Source of the DNA: Chrysemys picta bellii | Lineage: Eukaryota > Chordata > Testudines > Emydidae | Assembly (NCBI RefSeq): GCF_011386835.1 | Contig: NC_088792.1 | Span: forward strand, 112,192,421-112,256,420 | Direction: 5' to 3' | DNA: 64,000 nt | Shown: piece after piece, positions 1-13,045 of the stretch | Layout of the letters: each line of letters starts with the position of its first letter | How positions within the stretch are numbered: position 1 is the stretch's first letter | Notes under the pieces: generated by a model | What the model was told of the DNA's origin: nothing | The model's input: the letters and a program-made list of their open reading frames with translations, nothing else | The model's database searches: none | Position numbers and translations under genes: made by a program

Positions 1-191
1 CTAGTCCAATGCTTAGTGCACTCATCCAGGAAGTGGGAAACCTGGCTTCAAGTACCTGCTCCAAAGTGGGAATTCAACTCTGAGTCTCCCACAGTTCAAA
101 GGAAGGTCAAAACTGTTGGGCTACTGGATATTCTGGGCCATTCCCTCTTGTGCAAGGCATCATCCAGTAGTTGTACTGTAAGAGCATCTAT

Positions 192-939
192 GGGTTTGTC
201 TACACTACCAAGTTTTGTTGACAAAACTTATGTCAACACCCAAAAGTTGACAAAACAAAAATTGCCAAAATGTTCACGCTTGCTCCCTCTGTCGACAGAT
301 CTTGTCCACATTGTGGACACCATCATCGATAGGGTGAGCGATGCACCGTGGGTATGTATCCCACAGTGCAGTGTTGTGGGAAGGAAGAGCTGATCGCTGC
401 TCATCTTGGGATTCTCTCGGGATTCTCCCACGGCCCCCTCAGCTGCTTAGAGCAGCATCATGAGTAGTTCTGTGAGTTCTCCCTGTTGAGGAATGGCAAA
501 GCAGCACAAGTCTGTTCCCCTCCCCCTGCAGCAGCAGTCTGCCTGCTGCTGTGTTCCTAGTGCAGGGCAGAACAGGAGCATTCCAATGATTTGCTCTCTG
601 TTTGCTCCCCAAATGGAGCAGCACACACATTTTTCTGGAGGGGCATATGCCTGCATGGCAGCAGAGATCAAAACAGTGAGTAGAGCACTCAGGGCAGCCA
701 TTGTGGGATGCTGACGGAAGCTAGTTCTGTCGACAAAACAATCCGCAGTGTCTACACTGGCTCTTTGTCAAGAATAAAGGGAGGGTAAAAGAGACACATC
801 TCTCGTAGGGGTGGAAGCTTTTTGTCGTCAAAACTGGGCGTTTTTTGCGACAAAAGTCCCATTGTCGTGTGTACGCTCTTGCTGTTTTGTTGCCAAAAGG
901 CAGTTTTTGGCAACAAAACTTGGTAGTATAGACAAGGCC
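192..939. mobile_element. PIF/Harbinger-type non-autonomous element (748 bp)
   Basis: The left end begins GGGTTTGTCTACACTACC and the right end, read on the other strand, begins GGCCTTGTCTATACTACC. Both continue into CAAGTTTTGTTG(A/C)CAAAA, so the terminal inverted repeats are about 35 bp. Trinucleotide TAT flanks both sides (189-191 and 940-942). The interior (about 330-440) resembles the leader of the Harbinger relative at 49.7 kb, including a 'tatcccaca' stretch, which suggests an internal-deletion derivative. It has no coding capacity. Confidence 0.75.
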
Positions 940-3900
940 TATGACAGCTGGTGCCAGAGGCAGTGGAATGCCTGGTTTTAAAACTATGTTGCTTTGCCTT
1001 GTGCTAGGGCTCTGAGCAGCTATTCAGCTTTGAGGTGGCATCAGGATTTAGGTGGCTAATGCATATGTCTACTGGTAGAAATTTAGGGTGCCTACATGGT
1101 TAGGTAGCAGCTGAGCAGTGGGTTTGAGAATATCAGTGGTGCATAAATAGCTCTTTAGATCCAGTCTTAAGCCTTTTTTGTAAATGAGATGTAGGCACCT
1201 CTGAAAATATTATCCTTGTATTGTAAAGAGGGTCAGTGGATAAAGACCTAACTTTAGCTACATGTGGAGGAAACTGCTTCTCTTCCCCAGCCCTTCTCCA
1301 CTTATAAAACAAACCCTCTACTCAGTCTTAGATAAATTAAGCCTCTAGGGGACTGATAGGGTCTTATCTGCATCAGACCAGGTATTTTTGCCACCAAGTC
1401 CCTCATGAGGTAGAAGATAACTAACTGTAGGCCAGCTCTTCCATCATGGAGATGATACAATTATTGCCAGGGTTTGGGTCACAAATGCATTCTGACTAAA
1501 AAGATACTGCTGTAGTGGAGTGTGTGAGGACCTGCAACAATGAAGCTTTCAGTCTGCTGCTCGGCGTGTAGCCTGATGGGCGGTAAACCCCACAGAAGAA
1601 CTCTCCATAACTCCCAGATATCACATCCTCTAAAGTGTTTCAAACATATGTTAAGGCTCTGCTTGCTTCAGACCAATTTGCTAATACCAATTTGCTTTCT
1701 ATTTGAAAATGGGGTGAATGGCTCACAGCCTTGTTCATTCTTGAAAGGACAATAGACATAAGATAGCAAATAATGGAGAAGAAAAAATGCCAAGATTATG
1801 TCCTTAAGAAACCCCTCCTCCAAACCCAGTTGGTGGACACCAACATCTGAATCAAGTCACTCCAAAATAATTGTTGATGGCTGAGTATAGCAGCATGACT
1901 GAGTAAAAGCGCCATTCAGGGCAGTAGGGTGAAACCTTGTTAACCTTTAGAATACGGGGGAGTCAGGCCAGAAAACTACGCTGTCCATTATTTGAAAAGT
2001 TATCTGATGCATGTGGTGAAGATAATAGGCTTCAACCATTGCTGGAGTGAGACACTAACAGAAAGTTTGAACAAGCCACTGCCTTAAAGGCAAAAGTTGG
2101 TAACACTGCTAGATGATTGAGTGACTTTCTTTCACATATCAATCACCTTCTTCTTGCCTACTTTATACTGGAGCATAGAGCCTCTCTGGTTATAGTAACC
2201 AGTTCAAAACCCTGAAACATCAGAAATCCAATTTAGTTTTATTTGCTGTAATACATCCAACAGACCATCTTAGTCCCTTGAGTCCTTATGCCTCCACCTT
2301 CCCCAACCCAGACATGTAGGTATTGTGCAATTGACAGTAAACCAGTCTCCCTGATCACCCATTAGGAAAGTATTGAATGTTTAGACTGCAGGAGACTGAA
2401 CAGCCCAGGACTTTGTAAAAATAAAAGTGGTTTTCCAACAAACACAAGTTCACTCTGGAGGGTGTGCAGTTGGTGTTTACACTGTTAGTTGCCATATGGG
2501 GCCCCACCTTCACACACCAGGTCTAGGCTGACAGTGTGGTCAAACAGTTGATAATTCACCATGCCATCCGTCAAGTCAGGTCAGTCCTTGTACTCTGTCT
2601 CTCAAAGGATAGATAATAGATTAAGCAATATTCAATGGGTGTCACTTCTGAGAGAGAGCCCGAAAGGCCAGGCATTCACTGAAGAACCCAAGACTTGGGG
2701 AAAGTTCGACTCAGCCTCCAGGGCTGAAAATAACTCCGTCTACATCTAATCCTACTAATCAGCTATTTGAGTTTTCCCCTTTGCTGTGGGGACTCCATCA
2801 TTGTCTGATACCATAGCAGTAGGTAAGACCCTAGTTGTGGTACACATTTCTTTTTTGGATGAAACCAGGTATCTCCTGAATGGGATCATCATGGACCCTC
2901 TGTCCTCCAAGGCAGAGGGCCCATGGAATGGAGGCGAGGCAGACTAATAGGGGTTATCACCCCAAAATAGACACTGTGCCCAAGTGTTCTGTTTCCTGGG
3001 GATATGAGGGTCTGTCTTTGGTAAACCTTGGTCATTCCTGAGTATTCTGCTAATGTGGGTAGGGTTTTCCTCAACGGAACTTCAGTTTTGTCTGCCTTAT
3101 GTGAATCCAGGCCTCTAACAGAGTACTTCCCTAGAGCCACCTAGCCTGTGCCCTCCTTTCTCCCTGTGTATTGTTTGAATGTAGCAGTGTCACCCCCAAC
3201 TTCTTGCTTCTGTCTGTGTCCTATCTGCTTTTGGGCTGTCCAGATAATCCATCCCTATAACCTCTCCTCATTGTCATTCTTGCTAACTTCCCGTAAGTAA
3301 TTTATATGGGCTGGCAAGGTATGGCATTCTACCTTAACCTTGTATGGTGTAGGTGTGAGTGTCCACCTTAACATGTGGTGCAGCCTTCAGGATCCGTATG
3401 GCTTTGTGACTTATTGTAGTACATAAGGCCCTTGATGTGAGACTAACAGTTTTGGCATGTGCTCAACTCACACAAAGCTGCAGGTAGAGGAGAGAAAACC
3501 ATAGCACAGTAGGGGAGGGAAACAGAACAATTAACTTTTGCAGTCAGTTCTTTAGCCATCTTTTCTCAACATGTCCAAAAGAAAGCAACATAGTATGCTA
3601 GTGTGCTGCAAGCAGGGTTGGTGCTTCCTTGGGCTGATCAGTGTCTTGTACCTTATAGTGAAGGAGAAGTTAACGTGTTGTGTGAGGAGCAGAAGAGATC
3701 TTCCTCTGTATCCACTGCCATCTTATGCTAGTAGTCACAGCTCTCTAGCTGAACTGTGAATCCGGTGGGATCTTCATGGTTCAGACAGTGCTGGTCCTGG
3801 AAGAATGCTTCTGTAACTTGACTACTCAGGGCCAACTGGAATGTCCTCCAAAAACTCCAGGAAAGTGTGTTCCAGCCAGAGGGCTAGAAAATGTTCTCTT

Positions 3901-5730
3901 GATGCATGTGCATCACTCCTAATAACACTCACAGAAGGTATGTGAATGTGTTGGAAGCAGGATATATCCAGAATATAGGCAGGTGTGGAGTAAATTGCAC
4001 CACAAAGCTCTACCATGCACCTCTGATGACAGGAAGTATCTCAGCTATTTCATTGGTGGACAGAGTCTGCCTCGTGGGGCTGGAGGGAGGGGAAAGAGGG
4101 TGGTGGTGGTTTGGCACATATTCTAATCAGAGCGCTTTAAAGTCATGCTGAAAAAAAACTGCCGCCAAAATACTGGTGCTGATTGGGTTCTCTTTCCAGT
4201 CAGTGAGTAGGCTCCAGAGTAACTGAACACATTCAGCGACTGTTGGCGTTTTTAACCTGCATGTCCCCGTTCACCAGCAGAGACGTAGCTCTCTCTCCAA
4301 CTCCTGAGAAATCATTCACATTGAGTTACAGATCAACTTTGATTATTTGAACTTCAGTTACATAGAACATTATAGAATGGAACAAGTCATATCCTTGAAT
4401 CAAATTAAAAATTCCCTGTTATTTAAAAGCTGAATTGTCCAAATTTATTTGTCCTTTTGACATTAGGATAATCATGGTATTGTATTTTAAAATGTGTGTT
4501 TCAGGCACTACTAGTCAAAAGTTTTAATTTTTATATACTGATACCATCTATCATTAATATAAGCAAATATGGATTAGGGACTATGCTGAGATTAGCAAAA
4601 TCTTTTATTTAGTTCAAATCTGGATTATTTTCAATTATAAAATGCTGGAGCACAAAGCCAGGACAGAAAATCTGATAATTGACCATTTAAATAGATTTAA
4701 ATGCTACTTTTTACATTAAATATAGTTGTTTTAAAAATTGCTAACTGTTAAATGGTTTAATGGTTAGATCAAAAGCTTCCTTACCTGGGCTTGAAGCACT
4801 GTCTAAATCTGAGTAAGAGAAAGCCACTGAAGCTCAATTAGACCTTCTTGGTAAAAAGCAAGTCATCACTGAAAAATAATTACAACAGCTGAGATGGACT
4901 TTTCTGAGGAACAATCTGAATACTTGTTGGATGTAAGTTACCCTTAAAATATTGCCAGTAAAAGGAAGCTCAGGCCTGGATCTACAACTTTTAAATAATT
5001 TACCCACAAGACAAATTCATAGTATTCCTCTAAATCTGTCATGACAAAACTACCCCTAATAATCTGTTGCAAAATGCTCTATTTGTTTATTGAAGTAGTC
5101 TGTCCATCTTTGCATAATGCGTTTTTCTAGTTCAATAATATGTTTTCTCTGTCCTTTAATATTTCAGTGAACAGTCTGGTTTTTGTAATATTCTCCATGC
5201 CACTGTTGTTGCTCATTGCAACATCTTCCATTGCTCCCTCAAAACTACACACATATTTATTTAAATTATGGTTTACTCTGAAAAGTAACTATGCAAAAAT
5301 AGCCCCTTCTTCTTTGAGTGATGGCTCCTATGTATTTTCCACATGTGGGTATGTGTGTGCACCATGTGCCTGAGTCTGCAAATTCTTCAAAGACGTGTCC
5401 ATTGACCCGCAAAATCACAGTTGTAACTCCCCTCATGTTCCTGACCAAAGGCATAAAACGCAGGGTGGGTTGATGCGTCTCCAGTTCCTCCTCTTCATTG
5501 CCATAGCAGAAAGTTCGCATGGGCAAGCCATATCCTCCCAGAGGATTTCTAAGTGGGTTTCAGGGGGATCTTAAAATGTTACAAAATACCAAAAAATTCC
5601 CCTTCCTGGGGGTATTACAGCTCACTTCACGCAAGCACAGGCTGCCTTTCCTCATCCCTATCAGGTGTGCTGCTGCAGGGCAGCAACTTGGAATTCTGTC
5701 CACATGGGTGAGACACACTACGCTCTAGTC

Positions 5731-5913
5731 CAGGAGAAGTCAATTATTTTTTGTCAAGGTCCAAATTTCTTGGTTAAGGTATAGTCAAGGTCCAAACTCC
5801 AGAGAAAATATTTTTAAAAAAATAGTAACAAGTAAATAAAAAGATCTTGAGATTTGTTCAAAAGTGTCTGGTGGTCTGGATTTGGCCTGTGGTCCATCTG
5901 TTGACTATCCCCG
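5731..5913. mobile_element. hAT-like short element or fragment
   Basis: The left edge reads CAGGAGAAGTCAATTA. The right edge reads TCTGTTGACTATCCCCG, an imperfect inverted match of the CAGGGGTAGTCAA type seen in hAT MITEs. The text between ('gatttggcctgtggtcca') also fits that family as I know it. I cannot identify an 8-bp target duplication, so the limits are approximate. Confidence 0.4.
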
Positions 5914-6002
5914 CAAGCAGTGACTGCAGATACAGCTGTAGGAATGGCAGTACTATAAGCAACTCTGCTTCCACCTTCCTCGCACCCTCCTCCAGTCACC
6001 CA

Positions 6003-6330
6003 TGTGTGGAATACACATAGGGACCATCACTCGAAGAAGACATGGAGATTACGTACTGTAATTGAAGGTTCTTTAAGATGTGTGGGCCCTATCTGTATTC
6101 CACTACCCGCCCTCCATCCCCTCTGCTTCATATCCGATTGGATTGCAGTAAGAGAAGGAACTGGAGAGGAGTTAACTGGCACTGCCTTTCATGCCCTTGG
6201 TGAGGAGCATGAGGGGAACTACTGTGCATGTATGGATCAATGGATGCTGCTTTGAAGAATTTCCAAACTTGGGTGCATGGCGTGCATGTGTACCTATGTG
6301 TGGAATACAGTAGGGACCACACATCTCAAA
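6003..6330. repeat. Unclassified repeat with direct end motif
   Basis: The phrase 'gtgtggaatacacataggg' at about 6004 recurs as 'gtgtggaatacagtaggg' at about 6297, so a near-identical motif of about 25 bp brackets the segment. A third, related phrase ('ctatctgtattccac') lies inverted at about 6090. The family is probably a reptilian SINE or LINE leader; I could not name it. Confidence 0.35.
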
Positions 6331-7689
6331 TATCCTCTGTTACAGTAAGTAAGCTCCATTTTTCACTCGCAGATCTGCACCGTGTGGGTTCAGTCATATA
6401 GGCTAACTTTAGTGACCAAGCAAGTTTTTACTTTTGATTTTTGTTATTAGGGCAGAGGTTCCTTCTTGTGTACCAGCAACAGAATTGCTAAGTTTCAATT
6501 ACAGGGCTAGTCAGTTATACCTGTGCAATCTCACAGTATACTAAAGTTGTACAGTTTTGTACAGTTTTGTAGCCCTGGGGTAGCACAGGTGTCACTGAGG
6601 GCTTAATTTGGCCAGCCAGATATTTATAACTGAGGATTGTGTGTGAGGAGGAAAGAACCTGGTTTGACTTTCAAATCCCAGTTTGAGTTTGCAGGGCTAC
6701 CAGTAATCTTTGAACTTGTAAACTGAGCACTTGTGAAATGGGAAATGTTGAAAGACCCTATGAGGTCATTTTTACAGCACTTTTTAAGAATAAAACTACA
6801 CGTTCTACTTGAGGTAGACTTTTATATAAATCATAGTAGAATTACTTAATTTTGTGTCAAATGCTTCATGATATATTTATGCTCCCTATTGCAGGTGAAA
6901 TCTTACCTTTCCCTGATGCAGTTGCACAGAGGGGTGAAAGGAAAGTGGCAAGTCACATATATAATATTAGAGCCCTGGCACAGGGTACATTACCTCAGGT
7001 AGGCTCAGAAGGATGCACTGCTGAGCACATTTTATTATTCCCTTGAAAAGCAGCAGCATACTTCCCCCGCACCTAGTATGTCCTGTATGTTGCGGATTTC
7101 TTGCCATACCCTTGAGCCTGGACATGTCCTTTTGAAGCATCTGCTGGTGTAGAAGCCAGGCCTCCCGGCTAAAACTTTCTTGAACACCAAGTACAGAGTT
7201 CTGCCTTCCTGCTTTTGACAGAGATGGATGAAGAGGCTTCCTGCACCACAGACAGGAGGAGACTAAATTATTTTTTTTCTTTTTCAATTTTAAATTATTT
7301 TCATGTGCACGAAAGATGTGGTATTGAGAGCCTGTAGATTGACCAACCTTACCTCACCACAGAACAGGAAAAGACAAATTCAAAATTTCCTAGGTTGCCC
7401 TACAAATGTGTGTCTAATCTGGTGAGCTCACCTCTAAGTATCAGCGAATAACTGAGTCCCCATGTCTGTTCAGTTGCTGGTTTCTCCCCTGAGATTTCCA
7501 AGTAGTGAAACTGGTCAGAGACCATCAACTTAATTTAAAGAGAGGCCACCTTAAAGCTATTGTTTGGTAATAACTTTCAGCTACTGTTATCATGGATTGA
7601 ATATGAAACAAGTATTTAGATGGATATGGCTCTTTACCGTATTATCCATTTTGGGTATTTACATGGTCCCCATCACCATGGTATCTGAG

Positions 7690-8345
7690 TGCCCTACAGT
7701 CTTTTTAATGTATCCTCGCAACATCCCTGTGAAGTAGGGGAGTGCTATCCCCATTTTTCAGAGAGAGAACTGAGGCTCAGCTAGTTTAAGGATGTGTCTT
7801 CACTGGAGAGTTAGCCTGGATGATCAACATCTAGGCTGGCCTAATCTGGATGTGAGCAACCACACTGTAAAGCCCTGCCCAAGTTGCTGTGTCCTCACAA
7901 ATACTATGCACCCCTGTGTATGTTGCTAAGACTTCTGGGGGCATATTCCATGGTTCTTTAGAGCTGTGGTAAGCTGATCTGTTCTATGATTCTTTCTAAG
8001 TGAAGTGTGGGAGAACTTGTCTGTCTTTCTGGGTAGTTGGGGGAGTTGTAGGAAGGCATTGGAAGACTGTCAGCACTCCAGTGATTTAGTCTGAATCCTC
8101 ACAGCATAGTGGATGGGTTATGAGCCTGAGTGAAAGTGGAACTCAAGCTCTAACCCCCACCCAGCCTTCTCCGTTAGCTTGGGTTTAAAGCACCAGTTAA
8201 TGTGGGTGAGGAATTTTGTGTGAGGATGGGTGGAGAGTTAAGGATAACATCTGAGTAAGAGCCTGGGCTAACTCTTCAGTGAGGACATACCCTAAGTGAG
8301 TTGCACAAGGTCACACAGGAAGCACATGGCAGAGAAGGGAATTGG
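7690..8345 (+). repeat. MIR SINE, interrupted by a MITE
   Basis: The 3' half of a MIR SINE runs from about 7690 to 7786 (phrases 'ccccatttttcagagag', 'actgaggctcag') and resumes after 8292 ('gagttgcacaaggtcacac', 'agcacatggcagagaag'). The two parts are colinear once the inserted element 7790-8292 and one TAA are removed. MIRs are ancient amniote tRNA-derived SINEs, so the insertion is younger than the MIR. Confidence 0.75.
7790..8292. mobile_element. PIF/Harbinger-like MITE nested in MIR (503 bp)
   Basis: The left end GGATGTGTCTTCACTGGAGA and the right end, read inverted, GGGTATGTCCTCACTGAAGA are about 25-bp inverted repeats that both run on into GTTAGCC. TAA flanks both sides (7787-7789 and 8293-8295). 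The 'ta(a) + GG..TGTC(T)(A/T)CACT' terminus resembles the other Harbinger-type ends in the window. There is no coding capacity. Confidence 0.7.
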
Positions 8346-10465
8346 TAATGGATTATCAATCAATTTAACCATCCAGAGTCTTCTGTAATTTTATTTTTCA
8401 GTATATCATAAGAACAAAACACCTATATAAGGAAACTTAGGTAAGGAACTGATAGAATGACAGAGTCCAAGTTTTTCATTTCTGGATGATGTTTCAAAAG
8501 GATCACTTAATTATTTTACGAATCTATGAGATCTGCTTATCAAGAACATTTTTGTAATACTACATTTCACAAACAGATATATATATTTTTTGTTTCCCTC
8601 TACTGTATAGTCACTTTTTTTGTTAACATTCAGATACATGGCTTTCAAAAGGACTAAATAATTTCCCCTTACCGTGGGCCTATTTTTTGGTCTTTGAAAT
8701 ATCTATTGAAGTACACTTTTATGAACAACTGTGAAGAACCATAACAATAAAAACACTGAACAATATCTAATTTGTTGTATTGCCATAATAGCCTGTTCTT
8801 CAACGGCCAGATCATCCCTAAGGATAAGTGTAAATCAAAACCTACAAACAAACAAACAACCAAGTTCAACCACAGGAGATTCCAAAGCCTTTAATAAACT
8901 GGGAAGGTCAAAGTTATTGTAAAGACCTGTTAACAAGCCAAAAGTAGCTGGTCATCTATTATTGATAGAGAAACATTAAATTAGAACTCCATAGCAGCAA
9001 AGCCATTGTATATTGAACTACTCACATTTCCAAAGTTATCCTTCATGTCATGTAGACAGTTCTACAAGCATTGGCCTATATTCACTGCTGGCAATTTTTG
9101 AATTCAAAATGAATGCACCCGCTTACATCTGCAGTGAATTTGGCATATTTATAACCAGTGTGTTTGTGTATCTGTGGTGCACTCTGTAGTGACCGTCCTC
9201 TGCTCTCTTGCACCAAACTTTGTCCAACAACATTTTTGTAGATGAAAGATTTAAACATTCCAATAATGAAAAATAGCACTGTTTTTAAAATGATCACTGT
9301 ACCCTCTTCAATAGAGCTGGAAGCCACAACAGGATGTGCCTCAGCAGGCCATTATTGCCTAGTTCAGGTGTGTTTTGGGGAAAATAGTTAATAGTACAAG
9401 AATGAGAGAAAATAGTTGGGGAAAAAGTTATAAACACACTTTCCCTGCTATTTTGAATATATATATATATTTTTTTTTTCCCTACCTTCCTTTCTCTTTT
9501 TAAAGTTCCCTATACTATTTGGACCTTTCCTCCTTTATATCCCTAAAGGTTCAGCTGCCCTTCCATCAGTAGGTTATGGTTTCAGCAGCCACTTTTATCC
9601 CATCTTAGACTGAATTTTGTTTTTACAGTATATTGAACAGCTCCCAGTTTAGTGCTTCCAACAGGAAGTGAGTTTAAAGTGGCCGGATATGCGCAAACTG
9701 CTTCTGTAAGGTCAGCTTGACACTTCAGGCCAAGGCCAGGAGAGTGTAAAATTGTGATGTGATCCTCCTGTGCCCTGCCCTCCCCATTCCCTCTAGCTGC
9801 CTGTCTTTACCCTCACCATCTACAGCACTCTTATATTTGATTTTAGCATTAAGGATAGTATTTTTATTTTTCAAGGAGGGGAACAATGCACAGTTGGGAG
9901 TTAGGCACAAATCCTGCCTCTGCCTTGATAGCTGTGAAACTGGTGCAGTGACTGCAGAGGTACATATGAGAGACATGTATCCCATGCATGGAGCATAGCT
10001 CAGTGGGGGGGGGGAGGGGAGGGAGAAGACTCAAGGTCTGGTTGAGCCAGGAGAGCTGTTGCTGTTGTGTAGTACCTCCCTTCCTTTCCACCTTTCTCTC
10101 ATACTCCCAGCACAGAGCCTACTTCAGTCAGTGGGCTAGGGCAGCCTCTTTGGAAGAGCTCTGCAGCTGCTGTGTGGCCTGATGAAAGGCTCCCTTCCCT
10201 CCCCTTAGACAACTGGATTTGTCCCTCGATGCATGTGTGAGATGTCATCAAAATGGTTCATCTAGCTAATCAGAATATGGCTTTGGACAGTGCCCCTAGC
10301 CAAACTCTAATTTAAGTTTTAAAAAGCTGAAGAATCAGTTACATCAGAGTCCCTTATTTGTGCTCCTGAAAGGGGAAATAGGATAGCAATAATCGGATTT
10401 AACATAGGTCAAACCCTATTTGCTTTGCACACAGAAATAGATTAATTAGTTAAATCATTTATAGC

Positions 10466-11139
10466 TTGGGCCCTATCAAATTCACGGTCCATTTTGGTCA
10501 ATTGCTTGGTCACAGGATTTTAAAAATAATAAATTTCATGATTTCAGCTATTTAAATCTGAAATTTCATGGTGGTGTAGTTGTAGGGGTCCTGACCTAAA
10601 AAGGAGTTGTGTGGAGAGGGGTGTCACAAGATTATTGTAGGGTGGGGGGTTGAGTTACTGTTACCCTTATGTGCTGCCTTCAGAGCTGGGCAGCTGGAGA
10701 GCAGCGGCTGCTGGGCGGGAGCCCAGAGCTGCTGCCTGCAGAGCTGTGCCCTCAGTCAGCAGTTCTGACTGATTGTTCCGGCCGCCCAGCTCCAAAGCCA
10801 GCAGTGCAGAAGGAAGGGTGGCATGGTATGGTATTGCCACCCTTCCTTCTGCGCTGCTGCTGGCGAGGTGCTGCCTTCATAGCTAGGCACCCAGCCAACA
10901 GCAGCCACCCTCCAGCCGCCCAGTTCTGAAGGCAGCACAGAAGTAAGGGTGGCAATACCACAACCCCCCTAAAATAACCTTGCAACCCCCTTGCAACTCC
11001 CTTTTGGGTCAGCACCCCCAATTTGAGCAACACTGGTCTCCCCCATTAAATCTGTATAACATAGGGTATAAGCACCCAAAAGACTAGATTTCACGGTCCG
11101 GGATGCGTTTTTCATGGCTGTGCATTTGGTAGGGCCCTA
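10466..11139. mobile_element. hAT-like non-autonomous element (674 bp)
   Basis: The ends are inverted repeats: TTGGGCCCTATCAAATTCAC at the left, and TAGGGCCCTACCAAATGCAC read inverted from the right. Flanking octamers TTTATAGC (10458-10465) and TTTGTAGC (11140-11147) differ by one base, consistent with an 8-bp duplication. The interior (about 10665-10980) is GC-rich and self-complementary: 'agaaggaagggtggca' faces 'tgccacccttccttct' around 10825, with further copies of the 'ctgccttcagagctgggc' type. Confidence 0.6.
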
Positions 11140-11307
11140 TTTGTAGCCTGATTTTTAGAGATGTTCAGCACCCATATCTACCACTGAAGTAAACGGGATT
11201 GTGGATGCTCATCATAGTTGAAAACCAAGGTGTAATGAACTCTTCTGCCTTGCTAAATGGAGATATATCAACCTACCCATCAATGAGGTCATTATTGTTA
11301 GGTAATG

Positions 11308-13045
11308 TGTGTAATCATAGACTCATAGGACTGGAAGGGACCTCAAGAGGTCATCTAGTCAAGTCTCCTGCACTCATGGCAGGACTAAATATCTAGACCA
11401 TTCCTGACCGGTGTTTGTCTAAACCTGCTCTTAAAAATCTCCAATGATGGGGATTCCCCAATCTCCCTTGGCAATTTATTCCAGTGCTTAACCACTTTGA
11501 CGGTTAGGAATTTTTTCCTAATGTCCAACCTAAATCTCCCTTCCTGCAATTTAAGCCCATTGCTTCTTGTCCTATCCTCAGAGGTTAAGAAAAACAATTG
11601 TCCTCCCTCCTCCTTGTAACAACATTTTACATACTTGAAAACTGTTATCATGTCCCCCCCTCAGTCTTCTCTTTTCCATATTGAAAAAATTGGGTTTGTT
11701 TAATCTTCCCTCATAGGTCACGTTTTCTAGACCTTTAATCATTTTTGTTGCTCTTCTCTGGACTCTCTCCAATTTGTCCACATCCTTCCTGAAATGTGGC
11801 ACCCAGAACTGGACACAATACTCCAGTTGAGGCCTAATCAGCATAGAGTAGAGCGGAAGAATTACTTCTCGTGTCTTGCTTACAGCACTCCTGCTAATAC
11901 ATCACAGAATGATGTTCCCTTTTTTTGCAACAGCGTTATGCTGTTGACTCATATTTAGCTTGTGGTCCACTATGGGCTGGTCTACACTGGGCGGTGGGGG
12001 GGAGGATCAATCTAAGATACGCAACTTCAGCTACGAGAATAGCGTATCTGAAATCGACGTATCTTAGATCGATTTACCTGGGGTCCTCACAGCGTGGGAT
12101 CGATGGCTGTGGCTCCCCCGTCGACTCCGCTTCCGCCTCTCGCTCTGGTGGAGTTCCAGAGTCAACGGGGAGCGCATTTGGGGATCGATCGATTACTACC
12201 CGCCGATTCAGCGGGTAGTGAAGACGTACGCTATGACCCCCAGATCCCTTTCTGCAGTACTCTTTTCTAGGCAGTCATTTCCCATTTTGTATGTGTGCAA
12301 CTGATTGTTCCTTCTTAAATGGAGTACTTTGGATTTTTTCTTATTGAATTTCATCCTATTTACTTCAGACCATTTCACCAGTTTTTCCAGATCATTTTGA
12401 ATTTTAATCCTGTCCTCCAAAGCACTTGCAACCCCTCCCAGCTTGGTATTGTCCGCAAACTTTATAAGTGTACTCTCTATGCCATTATCTAAATCATTGA
12501 TGAAGATATTGAACAGAACCGGACCCAGAACTGATCCCTGCGGGACCCCACTCATTATATCCTTCCAGCATGACTGTGAACCACTGTTAACTGCTCTCTG
12601 GAAACGGTTTTCCAACCAGTTTTGCACTCACCTTATAGTAGTTCCATCTAGGTTGCATTTTCCTAGTTTGTTTATGAGAAGGTCATGCGAGACAGTATCA
12701 GAAGCTTTACTAAAGTCAAGATGTACCATGTCTACCACTTTCCCCCTGTCCACAAGGTTTGGTACCCTGTCAGAGAAAGCTATCAGGTTGATTTGATACA
12801 ATATGTTCTTGACAAATCCATGCCGACTATTACTTATCACCTTATTCTCTTCTAGATGTTTGCAAATTGATTGCTTAATTATTTGCTCTATTATCTTTCT
12901 GGGTACAGAAGTTAAGCTGACTGGTCTGTAATTCCCTGGGTTGGCCTTATTTACCTTTTTATAGATTGGCACTACATTTGCCCTTTTCCAGTCTTCTGGA
13001 GTACTGTAAGTGGTAACATTTACCAGAATGCACACACACAATCCT
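11308..13045 (-). pseudogene. CR1 LINE remnant, reverse transcriptase part of ORF2
   Basis: Read on minus, this is the 3' portion of a CR1 non-LTR retrotransposon. The frame 13041-12208 carries RT blocks: WKRANVVPIYKK, NYRPVSLTSV, HLDFSKASDTV, SGVPQGSVLGPVLF and KFADNTKLGG. Two lesions are visible. A TGA at 12628-12630 interrupts the frame where the family has Trp (…TTIR*VQNWLENRF), and the catalytic FADD box reads FADN. After a MITE insertion (11974-12231) the post-RT tail continues (LEYCVQFWVP, KLERVQRRATKMI at 11844-11578; then a -1-type frame change into KHWNKLPREIG). The 3' end near 11313 has the CR1-like 'aatcatagac' terminus. Endonuclease and 5' parts are absent, so it is 5'-truncated and dead. 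Confidence 0.92.
11974..12231. mobile_element. Harbinger MITE nested in CR1 (258 bp)
   Basis: The ends GGGCTGGTCTACACTGGGCG and, inverted, GCGTACGTCTTCACTACCCG are terminal repeats, flanked by TAT on both sides (11971-11973 and 12232-12234). The flanking CR1 is colinear once the element is removed. The interior phrase 'ctaagatacgcaacttcag' recurs in the MITEs at 53092 and 59118, so these are one family. The element is GC- and CpG-rich compared with its surroundings. Confidence 0.85.

Noticed and set aside
4020..4060. Possible upstream RPRD1A exon ('gatgacaggaag')
   Set aside because: Only DDRK-like residues agree by chance; the continuation does not follow the family and no splice sites fit.
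4891..4932. Exon-like block with acceptor 'attacaacag' and donor 'GATGTAAGTT'
   Set aside because: It is only about 42 bp and reads AEMDFSEEQSEYLLD, which does not match RPRD1A or any protein I recognise. Chance splice-like ends are common in 20 kb of intron.
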